A stretch of DNA of 32,343 nt from contig JARLGQ010000355.1 in assembly GCA_031292675.1 (NCBI GenBank), forward strand, positions 1 to 32,343. The letters are read 5' to 3'. The notes under the pieces were generated by a model. The model had not been told where the DNA came from, did no database searches, and worked only from the letters and a program-made list of their open reading frames with translations. This DNA comes from Acidimicrobiales bacterium. GTDB taxonomy: Bacteria; Actinomycetota; Acidimicrobiia; Acidimicrobiales; UBA8190. Numbering within the stretch: position 1 is the stretch's first letter; each line of letters begins with the position of its first letter. The position numbers and the translations under genes are program-made. Shown here piece after piece: positions 8,143-16,298 of the stretch.

Positions 8143-8249
8143 GACACACCTCCGATTGGGCGATTTCCTTCGCGGTCGGGCCGGACCCCCGGCACGAGCC
8201 GACCAAAATCTACCCACCCGACCTGGGGGGTTTGCACCATGCGTCGCGC

Positions 8250-8255
8250 TACCCT
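8250..8255 (+). promoter_or_regulatory. candidate leaderless -10 box (TACCCT)
   Basis: TACCCT lies 7 nt before GTG 8263, favouring that codon over ATG 8239 as the start of the HD-domain gene. If ATG 8239 is used, this box is inside the coding sequence. Confidence 0.4.
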
Positions 8256-8262
8256 GGATTCC

Positions 8263-8820
8263 GTGGGCGCCAGCAGCGGATTCGGCTCGTGGCGACATCT
8301 GACAGGGCGCTTCTTCACCGCCCTTTCGCCGCGCGGCCCGGCCCCGGCCGATGAGTCCTGGGCGTTGGACCACCTCATCGAGGGCGAGCAAGCGCTGTGG
8401 CGGCGCATGTCGGGACCAGACCGGCGTCATGCCGTGGGGGTCGCCCGGGACACGATTCGCCTGCTGGATACCGAGCAACCGGGGAGGGAGGTCGTCGCCG
8501 CGGCTCTCCTCCACGACGTCGGCAAGGTCGAGTCGTCGTTCGGGACCTTCGCCCGTGTGTGGGTCACCTTCGCGGCACTGGCCGTCGGCCGGGCCCGATT
8601 GATCCGCTGGGCCGGGGACCTTTCACGGGGCGGACGTCCTTCGTGGCGGTCCCGAGTCGGGCTCTATCTGACCCATGATCGCCTGGGCGCCGAGCTGCTT
8701 CGACGCGCCGGCAGTCAGACCCTGACCGTGTCCTGGGCACTGGAACACCACCTGGCGCCCAAGTTGTGGACGATCGACGCCACCATCGGCGACGCCCTCA
8801 AGGCCGCAGACGGGGACTGA
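8263..8820 (+). CDS. HD-domain protein
   Basis: A protein of about 185 residues with an HD-type metal-dependent phosphohydrolase core: A-L-L-H-D-V-G-K-V-E at about residues 84-93, with an upstream His in RRHAVGVARDT and a later E-H-H in WALEHHLAP. An N-terminal WxLxHLxxGExALWRRM-type segment (WALDHLIEGEQALWRRM) precedes the HD core. The middle of the protein (VWVTFAALAVGRARLIRWAG) is hydrophobic and could touch the membrane. Substrates of this branch are not known to me; HD enzymes often act on nucleotides. The start is GTG 8263, from the TACCCT box; ATG 8239 in the same frame, with a G-run 8 nt upstream, is the alternative. Confidence 0.75.
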   Translation: MGASSGFGSWRHLTGRFFTALSPRGPAPADESWALDHLIEGEQALWRRMSGPDRRHAVGVARDTIRLLDTEQPGREVVAAALLHDVGKVESSFGTFARVWVTFAALAVGRARLIRWAGDLSRGGRPSWRSRVGLYLTHDRLGAELLRRAGSQTLTVSWALEHHLAPKLWTIDATIGDALKAADGD

Positions 8821-8869
8821 CGTCCGCAGCTGCGACGCGCCTGACCCTCGGTCTCAGTCTCGACGTCAT

Positions 8870-8967
8870 GCAGCGGCCAGGTTCAGGGAGGCCAGGTTCA
8901 GGCAGCGGCCAGGTTCAGGGAGGCCAGGTTCAGGCAGCGGGCAGGGTCAGGGAGCGGGCAGGGTCAG
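8870..8967. repeat. 32-nt tandem repeat at the 3' end of GH1 copy 2
   Basis: Two perfect 32-nt copies (8870-8901 and 8902-8933) beginning GCAGCGGCCAGGTTCAGG, then a third, diverged copy (8934-8967). Each unit itself contains two copies of a CCAGGTTCAGG-like half unit. The third copy overlaps the last codons and the stop (8947-8949) of the minus-strand GH1 gene, so the array fills the space between the convergent HD and GH1 genes. Confidence 0.9.
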
Positions 8968-10155
8968 GGCGTTCGCCTTGGCCACGTCTCCGAACCAGTG
9001 GGCGCTGGGCTTGGGGTGGCGCTGGAAGGTGACGGGGTCCACGGCGCAGATGCCGAGCTTGGGCCCGAATCCCAGGTGCCACTCGAAGTTGTCGAGCAGG
9101 CTCCACACGAAGTAGCCGCGCACGTCGACCCCGTCGGCGATGCAGCGGTGCAGGCTCTGCAGGGCGGTGGTGATGAACTCGACACGCTCGGCGTCGTTCT
9201 CCGTGGCGAGCCCGTTCTCGGTCACCACCACGGGGATCCCGGTGTAGGCGGCGGCCCGTCGTACCGTGTACTCCACCACCTGAGGCCAGTACTCGTATCC
9301 CATCTGGGTCAGACGCGTCCCCGGAGGCGGCTCGACGGGCCCGGTGGGGCCGAGAACGGTGCGCTCGTAGCACTGCACGCCGATGAAGTCGTCACCGGCG
9401 GTGCCGTCGAGGAAGGTGTTCTCGAGGATCTGCTCGGCGGCGTCCCGTGTCTGCTCCCCTCCCTCGCCGGCCACGAGCTCTTCCATCGACAGCGTGATCC
9501 CGACGGGGAACGACCCCGGTCCCGAGCGCAGCGCGTCCACCGCCAGCCGGTGGGCGCGCACCATGGCCTCGTTCACCGCGAAGTGCCGGGCGTACTCGTC
9601 CTTCATGCCCGGCGGGTAAAGGCCGACGGTATAGCCCAGCACGGCCACCACGTTCGGCTCGTTGATGGTGCACGCCCAGCCGATCAGGTCGCCGATGTGG
9701 GCCACGGCACGCGCGACATAGCGCGCGAAGCGCTCCGGCGCGTCGGGGGCCTCCCACCCACCTCGCTGCGCCAGCCACCGCGGCGTCGTGAAATGGTGGA
9801 AGGTCACCACCGGTGAGACGCCGCGCTCGTGACATGCCGCGCACATCCGGCGGTAGTGGTCGAGCGCGGCAAGGGAGAATTCTCCCTCTGCGGGCTCGAT
9901 GCGGCTCCATTCGAGAGAGAAGCGGTAGGCACCGAGGCCGAGGTCGGCCACGAGTCCCACGTCCTCGTTCCACCGGTGGAACGAGTCGCAGGCGTCCCCG
10001 CTCGATTCGACGCACCCGGAGTCCGGGTTGTGCTCCCAGTCCCACCAGTCGTTGTTGACGTCGCCACCCTCGATCTGGTGCGAGGAGGTGGCTGTTCCCC
10101 ACAGGAATCCAGGCGGGAACTGCAGTGCGTGCTCGTCTTTCGCTGCGGCGCTCAT
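8947..10155 (-). CDS. GH1 family beta-glycosidase (copy 2)
   Basis: A 402-residue family 1 glycoside hydrolase. It carries FLWGTATSSHQIEGG near the N-terminus, the acid/base Glu166 in TINEPN, the nucleophile Glu313 in VVTENG and F-V-W-S-L-L-D-N-F-E-W. It aligns over its whole length with the GH1 at 843-2045, with long identical stretches (e.g. GAYRFSLEWSRIEPAEGEF), and keeps the canonical Pro after the acid/base Glu that copy 1 has lost. There is no signal peptide. A TACCGT box 6 nt before ATG 10155 suggests a leaderless transcript. The last residues (LTLPAP) are encoded in a tandem repeat. The two copies are divergent enough in sequence to be an old duplication. Confidence 0.93.
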   Translation of the reverse strand: MSAAAKDEHALQFPPGFLWGTATSSHQIEGGDVNNDWWDWEHNPDSGCVESSGDACDSFHRWNEDVGLVADLGLGAYRFSLEWSRIEPAEGEFSLAALDHYRRMCAACHERGVSPVVTFHHFTTPRWLAQRGGWEAPDAPERFARYVARAVAHIGDLIGWACTINEPNVVAVLGYTVGLYPPGMKDEYARHFAVNEAMVRAHRLAVDALRSGPGSFPVGITLSMEELVAGEGGEQTRDAAEQILENTFLDGTAGDDFIGVQCYERTVLGPTGPVEPPPGTRLTQMGYEYWPQVVEYTVRRAAAYTGIPVVVTENGLATENDAERVEFITTALQSLHRCIADGVDVRGYFVWSLLDNFEWHLGFGPKLGICAVDPVTFQRHPKPSAHWFGDVAKANALTLPAP

Positions 10156-10161
10156 TCCCGC

Positions 10162-10167
10162 ACGGTA
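10162..10167 (-). promoter_or_regulatory. candidate leaderless -10 box (TACCGT)
   Basis: TACCGT on the minus strand ends 6 nt before ATG 10155 of GH1 copy 2; no Shine-Dalgarno sequence is present. Confidence 0.45.
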
Positions 10168-10205
10168 GCGGGCGGACGTCAGGGCCGAAAGCTCCGGCCG
10201 GGCTG

Positions 10206-11102
10206 CTACCCGCCCACCTTCACGGCGCCGGCGCGGTCGGCGAGGGCCGGGTCACGGAGAAAGCGGGCGATGTCTTCGAATTCGTCGGTGGGGCCCTTCC
10301 ACCGCAGGTCCTGCACCGACGCCAGCAGCGCGCGGTCGACGCGCAGCGTCGCCAGGTCACGGAACAACAGTGCCAGGTCGACGTCCGACGCGAGGCGCTC
10401 GGCGAGCTTCGCCGCGCCGCGCACCGTCCGTCGAAGGTCGGGGTCCCAGTCCGAGACGGCGGGGGGGATCGCCTCGAGGTGCTCGTAGTGCCCGAGCACG
10501 GTCGACGCCGACTGCTTTCCCCAGCCCGACAGCCCGGGGAACCCGTCCGCGCTGTCCCCGACGAGCGCCAGCCAATCGGGGATCGACGCCGGCCCGATTC
10601 CGTAGCGGGCGCGCACTGCTTCTTCGTCGGTGACCACGTCCTTGCGCCGGTCGAGCTGGACGACGCGCCTGCCCCGCACGCATTGGGCCAGGTCCTTGTC
10701 GGGGGTGCACACCAGTACCTGCTCGACGCCGGCGTCGTCGGCCGCGACGGCGGCCGCTGATGCGAGTGCGTCGTCCGCCTCGAGCGCGACCATGGGCCAG
10801 ACCACGACGCCCATGGCCTCGAGGGCGGCCTCGAGGAGGGGGAACTGTGCCATGAGCAGCTCGGGCACGCCCTCGCCGGTCTTGTATCCCGGCCACAGCT
10901 CGTTGCGAAACGACTCGATCACGTGATCGGTGGCCACGCCGACGTGCGACGCGCCGCCCGCCAGCATCGAGAGCACCGACTGCACCACGCCCCGCACGGC
11001 GCCGATCTCACCGCCCTCGGCACTGACCCGGGGCGGGGCGCCGTAGAAGTGCCGGAACAGCTCGTAGGTACCGTCCACGAGATGCACCTTTACGCCCTTC
11101 AC
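10206..11102 (-). CDS. 5'-3' exonuclease (FEN/PolA N-terminal-like)
   Basis: A 298-residue stand-alone relative of the 5'-nuclease domain of DNA polymerase I. Metal-binding acidic residues are visible in VHLVDGTYELFRHFYG at the N-terminus, VALEADDALA, and VCTPDKDLAQCV; the helix-three-turn-helix DNA-binding region is PDWLALVGDSADGFPGLSGWG. Such enzymes trim 5' flaps or RNA primers. The start is GTG 11102, because its GTGA overlaps the stop of the upstream GNAT gene by 4 nt, which points to translational coupling. The frame is open far upstream, but that part is antisense or out-of-frame GNAT sequence. It is a cytoplasmic DNA-repair-type enzyme, not obviously tied to the neighbouring catabolic genes. 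Confidence 0.9.
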   Translation of the reverse strand: MKGVKVHLVDGTYELFRHFYGAPPRVSAEGGEIGAVRGVVQSVLSMLAGGASHVGVATDHVIESFRNELWPGYKTGEGVPELLMAQFPLLEAALEAMGVVVWPMVALEADDALASAAAVAADDAGVEQVLVCTPDKDLAQCVRGRRVVQLDRRKDVVTDEEAVRARYGIGPASIPDWLALVGDSADGFPGLSGWGKQSASTVLGHYEHLEAIPPAVSDWDPDLRRTVRGAAKLAERLASDVDLALLFRDLATLRVDRALLASVQDLRWKGPTDEFEDIARFLRDPALADRAGAVKVGG

Positions 11103-11701
11103 CGGACAGGGTCCCGTCGCATGTACCACGTTTCGACACCCAGAACCGTGGCAACGGAGGCCACCTCGAATCCGAGGGCCGAGTAGAAGCGGACGTTGCG
11201 CTCCTTGTCGGTCTCGAGCCACGCCATGCGCCCGCCCTCGTCGAGCCAGCCGCACACCTCGTGCATCACGAGCCCGCCGATGCCCCGGCCCTGGAAGCCC
11301 GGTTCGACGCCGACCGGGCCGAGATGCCAATGCTCCTCCCCGACGTCTGCCTGCGCCCAATGTGCCCAGAAGGCGTGCGCCCGCGCCGGGTCGCCCACCG
11401 GCGGCAAGGGTGCGTCGAGGAGCTCGGAGATGTTCCCCGCCAGGAACGAGCCGATGCAGCCCCCCGGCGGTGCGACCCCGGCCGCCGCCACCACGCAATC
11501 GCCGGCGAAGGCGGCGATCTGCGGAGAGGGGAGCAATTCGAAGAACGGTCCGAGCTCCCGGTACAGCCCCGCCAGCGCGTTCAGCGGGTCGCCGCCGTAC
11601 ATGGCGACCGACGTCGGTGAGTCCGCCAGCGCGCGCGACGTCACCGCCGCCGCCGCCCGGTGCTCGTCCTTGCGCAGGGCGCGTACCTCGGTGCCGTTCA
11701 C
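11099..11701 (-). CDS. GNAT-family N-acetyltransferase
   Basis: A 200-residue acetyl-CoA-dependent N-acyltransferase. The acetyl-CoA pyrophosphate-binding loop is LGPVGVEPGFQGRGIGG (Q-G-R-G-I-G) at about residues 133-149, followed by the alpha-helix M-H-E-V-C-G-W and the strand W-L-E-T-D-K-E-R-N-V-R-F-Y-S-A-L-G-F, the usual last motif of the fold. The start is GTG 11701 (VNGTEVRAL), with a G-rich stretch just upstream. It is translationally coupled through a GTGA overlap to the exonuclease gene and divergent from the acyl-CoA ligase gene at 11914. The acceptor substrate is unknown. Confidence 0.87.
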   Translation of the reverse strand: MNGTEVRALRKDEHRAAAAVTSRALADSPTSVAMYGGDPLNALAGLYRELGPFFELLPSPQIAAFAGDCVVAAAGVAPPGGCIGSFLAGNISELLDAPLPPVGDPARAHAFWAHWAQADVGEEHWHLGPVGVEPGFQGRGIGGLVMHEVCGWLDEGGRMAWLETDKERNVRFYSALGFEVASVATVLGVETWYMRRDPVR

Positions 11702-11896
11702 GCCCCCATCATGTCCACAACGTGTCCCCGGTGCCTCTCCGGCGTCGACTGTGGCACGCCCCCGCTTCGGCCCCAGCACTCGAGGGAGGGCGCCCCGAGG
11801 ATGGGTGCCTCGGGTGATGGCGCAGGGCCGTGGTGAGGCCGGACGGCCCCGGTGACGGGGCCCGAGCACAGAAGATGGGCGGCCTCCCCGTCCTGT

Positions 11897-11902
11897 TACC
11901 AT
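11897..11902 (+). promoter_or_regulatory. candidate -10 box (TACCAT)
   Basis: TACCAT lies 11 nt before ATG 11914 of the acyl-CoA ligase, which has no Shine-Dalgarno sequence. The spacing is longer than at the other boxes, so a very short leader is more likely than none. Confidence 0.35.
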
Positions 11903-11913
11903 CGCGCGCCTCT

Positions 11914-13524
11914 ATGACGGTGCGTCAGATCCGGGGGGAGCACACCACCGTCACCGGCGTCCTGCGGGCCGCCGCCGACACGAACGCCGAGGTCGAGGCC
12001 TATGTCGAGATGGCCGGGCCCGGTGCCTCGGGGCTGGTCGCGCCCGGCACCGACGGGCGGGGGCGCCTGACGTTCGCGGCATGGGACGCCGCCGCCGGCG
12101 CCGTGGCGGGGTTGTTCAGCGACTTGGGAGTGGCCAAGGGTGATGTGGTGTGCCTCCTTCTCCCCTCGTCCATCGACTACGCCGTGTGCTACCAGGCCGC
12201 CGCACGGCTCGGGGCGGTCACCACAGGCGTGAACCTGCGCATGGGCGCGGCCGAGCAGGCCTCGATCACGGCCCGGGTGCATCCGGCGCTGACCGTCGTC
12301 GACACCGATGCCGTGGCGCCGGGCGCGGTTCCGCCCGGGTCGGGCCTCTTGCTGGCGCGCCACGCGCTGGCCGGCGCGTGGGAGCACACCGCGCCGCCCA
12401 TGAGCGCGGCCGACGCCCGTGATCCGGTCGCCATCGTGTGGACCAGTGGGTCCACGGGTGTGCCCAAAGGGGCGGTGTTCGACCACGCCAACCTCCAGGC
12501 CGTGGCGGCGGGCACCGACGTGCTCTCCCATCCCGGGGACCGCCGGTTGTCGCCGTTGCCCTTTCCCCATGTCGGCTACATGACCCGCGCCTGGGACGAG
12601 ATCGCCCACGGCGTCACCACCGTGATCGCGCCCCAGCCGTGGACCGCGGCGTCGGCCATCGAATTGCTGAGCTCGGAGCGGGTCACCGTCGGGCAGGGTG
12701 TGCCCACCCAGTGGGCCCTGATGCTCGCCCACCCCGACTTCGCCGGTGCCGACCTCTCTCACCTGAGGATCGCCGGCACCGGTGCGTCGCGCGTCCCGCC
12801 CGAATTGGTCCGTGCCATGCGCGCCCGCCTGGGATGTCCCGTCGTGGTGCGCTATACCTCCACCGAGTCGTCGCTCGGGACCGGAACCCGGCCCGAGGAC
12901 TCCGACGAAGTCGTGGCCACGACCGTCGGCCGGCCCGTGCCCGGTGTCGAGCTCGAGGTGGTCGACGACGACGGCACGCCGGTCGCGACCGGCGAGGTGG
13001 GAAGGGTCCGGCTGCGGTCCCCGGCGGTGCTGCGCGGGTACGTGGGCGACCTCGCCACGGGGACGCTGCTCGACCCCGTGGCCACCGCCGCGGTGCTCGA
13101 CTCCGAGGGTTGGGTCACCACGGGTGACCTCGGCTCTGTCGGCGAGGACGGCAACCTGAGGCTGGCCGGTCGTGTCACGGAGATGTACATCCGCGGCGGG
13201 TACAACGTCTACCCCGCCGAGGTAGAAGCGGTGCTGGGCGAGCTGCCCGGCATCGCCCAGGTCGCGGTGGTGGGGGCTCCCGACGCCGTCCTCGGCGAGA
13301 TCGGTGCGGCCTTCGTGGTGCCTGCGGGCGCCGGTGCTCCCCCCGAACTCGACGCGCTCCGATCGGAGTGCCGCGCCCGCCTCGCCGACTACAAGGCACC
13401 CGACCGCCTTCACCTCGTGGCCGAGCTGCCCCTCACGGCGATGGCGAAGATCGACAAGCGGGAGCTGGCGGCGCGCGCCGCCGAACTCGAGACACAACGA
13501 GTGAAGGAGCGAGTGACCACATGA
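11914..13524 (+). CDS. acyl-CoA synthetase / AMP-dependent ligase (ANL superfamily)
   Basis: A 536-residue adenylating enzyme that activates a carboxylic acid as its acyl-AMP and then acyl-CoA. The P-loop VWTSGSTGVPKGAVFDH is at about residues 172-188, the A5 motif is YTSTESSLGTG, the A7 Asp motif is VTTGDLG, the hinge is GRVTEMYIRGGYNVYPAEVE, and the catalytic Lys is in TAMAKIDKREL near the C-terminus. The acid substrate is not evident. Its stop overlaps the ATG of the EthD-like gene by 4 nt (ATGA), and that gene overlaps the SDR by GTGA, so three coupled genes form the front of the cluster. Confidence 0.93.
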   Translation: MTVRQIRGEHTTVTGVLRAAADTNAEVEAYVEMAGPGASGLVAPGTDGRGRLTFAAWDAAAGAVAGLFSDLGVAKGDVVCLLLPSSIDYAVCYQAAARLGAVTTGVNLRMGAAEQASITARVHPALTVVDTDAVAPGAVPPGSGLLLARHALAGAWEHTAPPMSAADARDPVAIVWTSGSTGVPKGAVFDHANLQAVAAGTDVLSHPGDRRLSPLPFPHVGYMTRAWDEIAHGVTTVIAPQPWTAASAIELLSSERVTVGQGVPTQWALMLAHPDFAGADLSHLRIAGTGASRVPPELVRAMRARLGCPVVVRYTSTESSLGTGTRPEDSDEVVATTVGRPVPGVELEVVDDDGTPVATGEVGRVRLRSPAVLRGYVGDLATGTLLDPVATAAVLDSEGWVTTGDLGSVGEDGNLRLAGRVTEMYIRGGYNVYPAEVEAVLGELPGIAQVAVVGAPDAVLGEIGAAFVVPAGAGAPPELDALRSECRARLADYKAPDRLHLVAELPLTAMAKIDKRELAARAAELETQRVKERVTT

Positions 13525-14444
13525 CCGAGGCCAAGGACCCGGTGACCAAGAGCGACGCTCCGGCCAAGCCGGCCGGGGAGCGGCCGCCCCGCCAGCACCC
13601 CATCGTCGCCGGGGCGGAGCCCATCAAGCTGGGGTCGATGCTCTTCACGTTGGTCGAGCCCCGGCGGGGCCACGAAGTGGCTTACAACCGCTGGTACGAG
13701 CGTGACCACTTCTATGCAGGGTGCATGATCGGTCCCTACCAGTTCGCCGGGAAGCGCTTCGTGGCCACCGCCGAGCTGAAGGCCCTGCGCGACCCCGATC
13801 CCTCCAGCATCACCGGCGAGCCCGATCGGGGAAGTTTCCTGTCCGTGTACTGGGTGCTCGACGGCTACCACGACACCTGGAACCGGTGGGCGGTGGACCA
13901 GGTGAAAGCGCTCCACAAGGCCGGCCGCATGTTCGAAGAGCGCGACCACGTCCACACCCTTCTGTACCGCTACGCGTGGGAGCGTTCCCGTGATCCCGAC
14001 GGCCTGCCCGCCGAGCTCGCACTCGACCATCCCTCGGCCGGGCTCGTCGCCGTGTTCACCGATCGCTCCGAGGGTGTCGACGCCGCCGAGTTCGAGGCGT
14101 GGATGCGCGACGAGCACCTTGCGGCGCTGCTCCCGGGGACAGCGGCCCGACTCGTGATCGCGGCGGACCCGCTGCCGCTCCTGATCGACGCGCCGGGGGA
14201 CGTGCCGCGCTCGGAGTCCGACGACCGCCGCCAGTTGACCCTGTGGTTCCTCGACACCTCGCCCCAGGAGGCCTGGGACTCGGTGGTGGTGGCACACCGG
14301 GCCGCTCTGGAGAAGTCGGGCAAGGCCACGGTCGTGGCCGCCCTGCCGTTCATCCCGACCATCCCCGGGACCGACACCTACACCGACATGCTGTGGCCCG
14401 ACCAGGACGACCGCAGCCAGAACGACCACAGGAGGTCTTCGTGA
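13521..14444 (+). CDS. EthD-like dimeric alpha/beta-barrel protein
   Basis: A 307-residue protein with no catalytic motif I can name. After a charged, Pro-rich N-terminus it shows two ferredoxin-like segments. The first, at about residues 38-80, reads MLFTLVEPRRG, then YNRWYERDHFY and G-P-Y-Q-F-A-G-K-R-F-V-A, resembling EthD and related monooxygenase or dehydratase accessory proteins. The second, around residues 175-220, reads LVAVFTDRSEGVDAAEF, then EAWMRDEHLAALL. Internal duplication is typical of dimeric alpha/beta-barrel (DABB) proteins. It is translationally coupled on both sides (ATGA with the ligase, GTGA with the SDR), so its role is presumably in the same pathway, perhaps binding or cyclising an intermediate. 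That role is inference. Confidence 0.75.
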   Translation: MTEAKDPVTKSDAPAKPAGERPPRQHPIVAGAEPIKLGSMLFTLVEPRRGHEVAYNRWYERDHFYAGCMIGPYQFAGKRFVATAELKALRDPDPSSITGEPDRGSFLSVYWVLDGYHDTWNRWAVDQVKALHKAGRMFEERDHVHTLLYRYAWERSRDPDGLPAELALDHPSAGLVAVFTDRSEGVDAAEFEAWMRDEHLAALLPGTAARLVIAADPLPLLIDAPGDVPRSESDDRRQLTLWFLDTSPQEAWDSVVVAHRAALEKSGKATVVAALPFIPTIPGTDTYTDMLWPDQDDRSQNDHRRSS

Positions 14445-15226
14445 GCCCCGATCCCGCCGTAGTCACACCGCCGGCGCGCCGTTTCGAAGGCAAGACCGCC
14501 ATCGTCACCGGGGCCGGCTCGGGCATCGGCAGGGCCACGGCCATCCGCCTCGCGGTGGAGGGAGCATCGGTGGCCTGTCTGGACGTGGTGGCCGACAATC
14601 TCGACGAGACCGTGGACGCGCTGGCCACCCTCGGAGCGAAGGCCGTCGCCTACCGCTGTGACGTCACCGACGAGTCGCAGGTCAACGAGACCGTGACCGA
14701 AGTGGCCTCGGCCCTGGGCCGGCCCGAGGTGTTGTGCAACGTGGCCGGCATCGGCACCTTCGCCCACACCGCCGAGATGCCTCTCGCCACGTGGGACCGC
14801 ATCATCGCCGTCAACCTAACCGGGACCTTCCTCATGACGAAGGCGGCTCTCGCCTACATGCTCGAGGCTCCGGGAGGCAGCATCGTCAACATCGCGTCGA
14901 CGTCGGGCATCATGGGAGCGGCGTACTCGGCCGCGTACTCCGCCTCCAAAGGCGGGGTGATCATGTTCACCAAGGCCCTGGCGATCGAGTACGCGGGCCG
15001 GGGTGTGCGCATCAACGCGGTGGCGCCCGGGGGAGTGGACACGCCGCTCATCGGGAGCTTCCGGCTTCCCGAGGGAGGGGACCCGAAGCACATCCACAGG
15101 ATCACCAGCCGCATGGGTTTCTGCACCCCCGACCAGGTCGCCGCCGCCATCGCCTTCCTGGCGTCGGACGAGTCCGCGTACACGACCGGCGCGGTCCTGG
15201 CCGTGGACGGAGGCATCACGGCGTAG
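14441..15226 (+). CDS. short-chain dehydrogenase/reductase (SDR)
   Basis: A 261-residue classical SDR. The NAD(P)-binding TGAGSGIG is at residues 23-30, the acidic residue at the end of the second strand (CLDVV) suggests NAD(H) preference, and the structural N-x-A-G motif reads CNVAG. The catalytic triad is Ser153, Tyr166 (YSASK) and Lys170, and the C-terminal GAVLAVDGGITA is typical. The start is GTG 14441, with AGGAGG 6 nt upstream and a GTGA overlap with the EthD-like gene. It probably oxidises a hydroxyl or reduces a ketone of the compound activated by the ligase at 11914; that substrate is inferred from position only. Confidence 0.93.
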   Translation: MSPDPAVVTPPARRFEGKTAIVTGAGSGIGRATAIRLAVEGASVACLDVVADNLDETVDALATLGAKAVAYRCDVTDESQVNETVTEVASALGRPEVLCNVAGIGTFAHTAEMPLATWDRIIAVNLTGTFLMTKAALAYMLEAPGGSIVNIASTSGIMGAAYSAAYSASKGGVIMFTKALAIEYAGRGVRINAVAPGGVDTPLIGSFRLPEGGDPKHIHRITSRMGFCTPDQVAAAIAFLASDESAYTTGAVLAVDGGITA

Positions 15227-15248
15227 GGCCCCGGCCGTGCCGGGTCGC

Positions 15249-15254
15249 TACCAT
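15249..15254 (+). promoter_or_regulatory. candidate leaderless -10 box (TACCAT)
   Basis: TACCAT ends 8 nt before GTG 15263. It gives the second half of the barrel-protein cluster its own start point, separate from the ligase-EthD-SDR unit. Confidence 0.45.
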
Positions 15255-15262
15255 CCACGACC

Positions 15263-15961
15263 GTGAGCCCGCCCCCGCTGTTCATCGTCACCGACGTCTC
15301 TCCGTACCCTCACGGGCCGGCCGGCGTCCACGGCGTGCTTCCCCAGGCGGCGGTGGCACTGTCGGAATTGGCCGGGCTGGCCGCCTTGGACGCCGTGCGT
15401 GTGCACGCCGTCCCCGATGTCGAGCCCGCCGCCCTGGCGGCCGGAGGCGTCCTGGCGCTGTTCACCATCGGCGAGACCCCGTGGTCCTCCGAACAGCGCG
15501 CCGCCATCACCGACGGCGTCCGCTCGGGTCGACTGGCGATCCTGGGTGTCCACGCCGCCACCGACGCGTGCACGGCGTGGGAGGAGTACGGATCGCTCCT
15601 CGGGGCCCGCTTCGACGGGCACCCGTGGACCGAGACCTTCGACATCGAGGTGCTCGACCAGTCGCACGCGAGCACGCAGCACCTCGGCGCCGTGTGGCGG
15701 TGGCACGACGAGGTCTACCTGTTCCGTGACCTGCGGCCCGACGCCCGGGTCCTGCTGCGCGTGGCGGAGGGCCAGCTCGACATGAGTGTCCCCGGGGCGC
15801 GCCGGCCGCCCGTCGGGTTCCCCCTGGCGTGGTGCTTCACCGAAGGACAGGGACGCGTCTTCTACACGTCGCTGGGGCACTTCCCCGGGGCGTGGGAGAC
15901 CCCTGCCTATCTCGGGCATCTCCAAGGTGGGCTCACGTGGGTCCTCGGCGACGGGGAATGA
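15263..15961 (+). CDS. ThuA-like domain protein
   Basis: A 232-residue protein of the ThuA (trehalose-utilisation) family, a flavodoxin/class I glutamine-amidotransferase-like fold. Recognisable elements are the central G-R-L-A-I-L-G-V-H-A-A-T-D segment, FDGHPWTETFDIEVLDQSH, the D-E-V-Y-L-F motif and the C-terminal GRVFYTSLGHFPGAWETP and GGLTWVLG. Most ThuA-like proteins are poorly characterised; some are keto-sugar isomerase-like or sugar-oxidation enzymes. A TACCAT box stands 8 nt before GTG 15263. It is followed after 16 nt by the Dabb/NIPSNAP-like gene, so it likely heads a four-gene unit. There is no signal peptide. Confidence 0.85.
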   Translation: MSPPPLFIVTDVSPYPHGPAGVHGVLPQAAVALSELAGLAALDAVRVHAVPDVEPAALAAGGVLALFTIGETPWSSEQRAAITDGVRSGRLAILGVHAATDACTAWEEYGSLLGARFDGHPWTETFDIEVLDQSHASTQHLGAVWRWHDEVYLFRDLRPDARVLLRVAEGQLDMSVPGARRPPVGFPLAWCFTEGQGRVFYTSLGHFPGAWETPAYLGHLQGGLTWVLGDGE

Positions 15962-15977
15962 GGCGGGAACGTCGGCG

Positions 15978-16298
15978 ATGATGCACCTCGTCGACACCAT
16001 CGAGGTCGAGTCCGAGCACGTGGACGGCTACCTCGAGCTGGTCAGGACCTTGGGCATGGCGGTCATGACCGACGCCGGCGCCACCTTCGTGTCGTGTGCG
16101 ACGACCCCGGGCGGGCTCGGCGAGCCCCAGCACGTCCAGGTGGTGTGGTCATGTGACGACTTCGTGCACTGGAACGAGATCCGCAAGAACATGGTGCTCG
16201 ATCCCCGCTACCACGAATACGGGAGCACGGCCGCCTCTCTGCGGGTGGGTGGGTCTCGCCGTTTCTTCGTTCCCGTGACCCTGTCGCCGTCTCCGTGA
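15978..16298 (+). CDS. small NIPSNAP/Dabb-like alpha/beta-barrel protein
   Basis: A 106-residue single-domain protein. It has the beta-alpha-beta pattern of NIPSNAP-like and Dabb proteins: first strand HLVDTIEVESEHV, helix YLELVRTLGMAVMTDAG, then QHVQVVWSCDDFVHWNEIRK and a C-terminal Y-H-E-Y-G motif. No catalytic residues can be named with confidence. Its stop overlaps the start of the next gene (GTG 16295 or ATG 16298), which is another barrel protein, so the two are translationally coupled and may form a complex. The ATG at 15978 has only a weak G-rich sequence upstream; the next codon is also ATG. Confidence 0.7.
   Translation: MMHLVDTIEVESEHVDGYLELVRTLGMAVMTDAGATFVSCATTPGGLGEPQHVQVVWSCDDFVHWNEIRKNMVLDPRYHEYGSTAASLRVGGSRRFFVPVTLSPSP

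Noticed and set aside
8870-8967. CRISPR array
   Set aside because: Units are directly adjacent without spacers of unique sequence.
843-10155. Assembly duplication explaining the two GH1 genes
   Set aside because: The copies differ at many positions and in their flanks, so they are real paralogues.
11896-13497. 533-residue open frame antisense to the acyl-CoA ligase
   Set aside because: His/Gly/Arg-rich mirror of a high-GC coding gene with no motifs; the sense frame has all ligase motifs.
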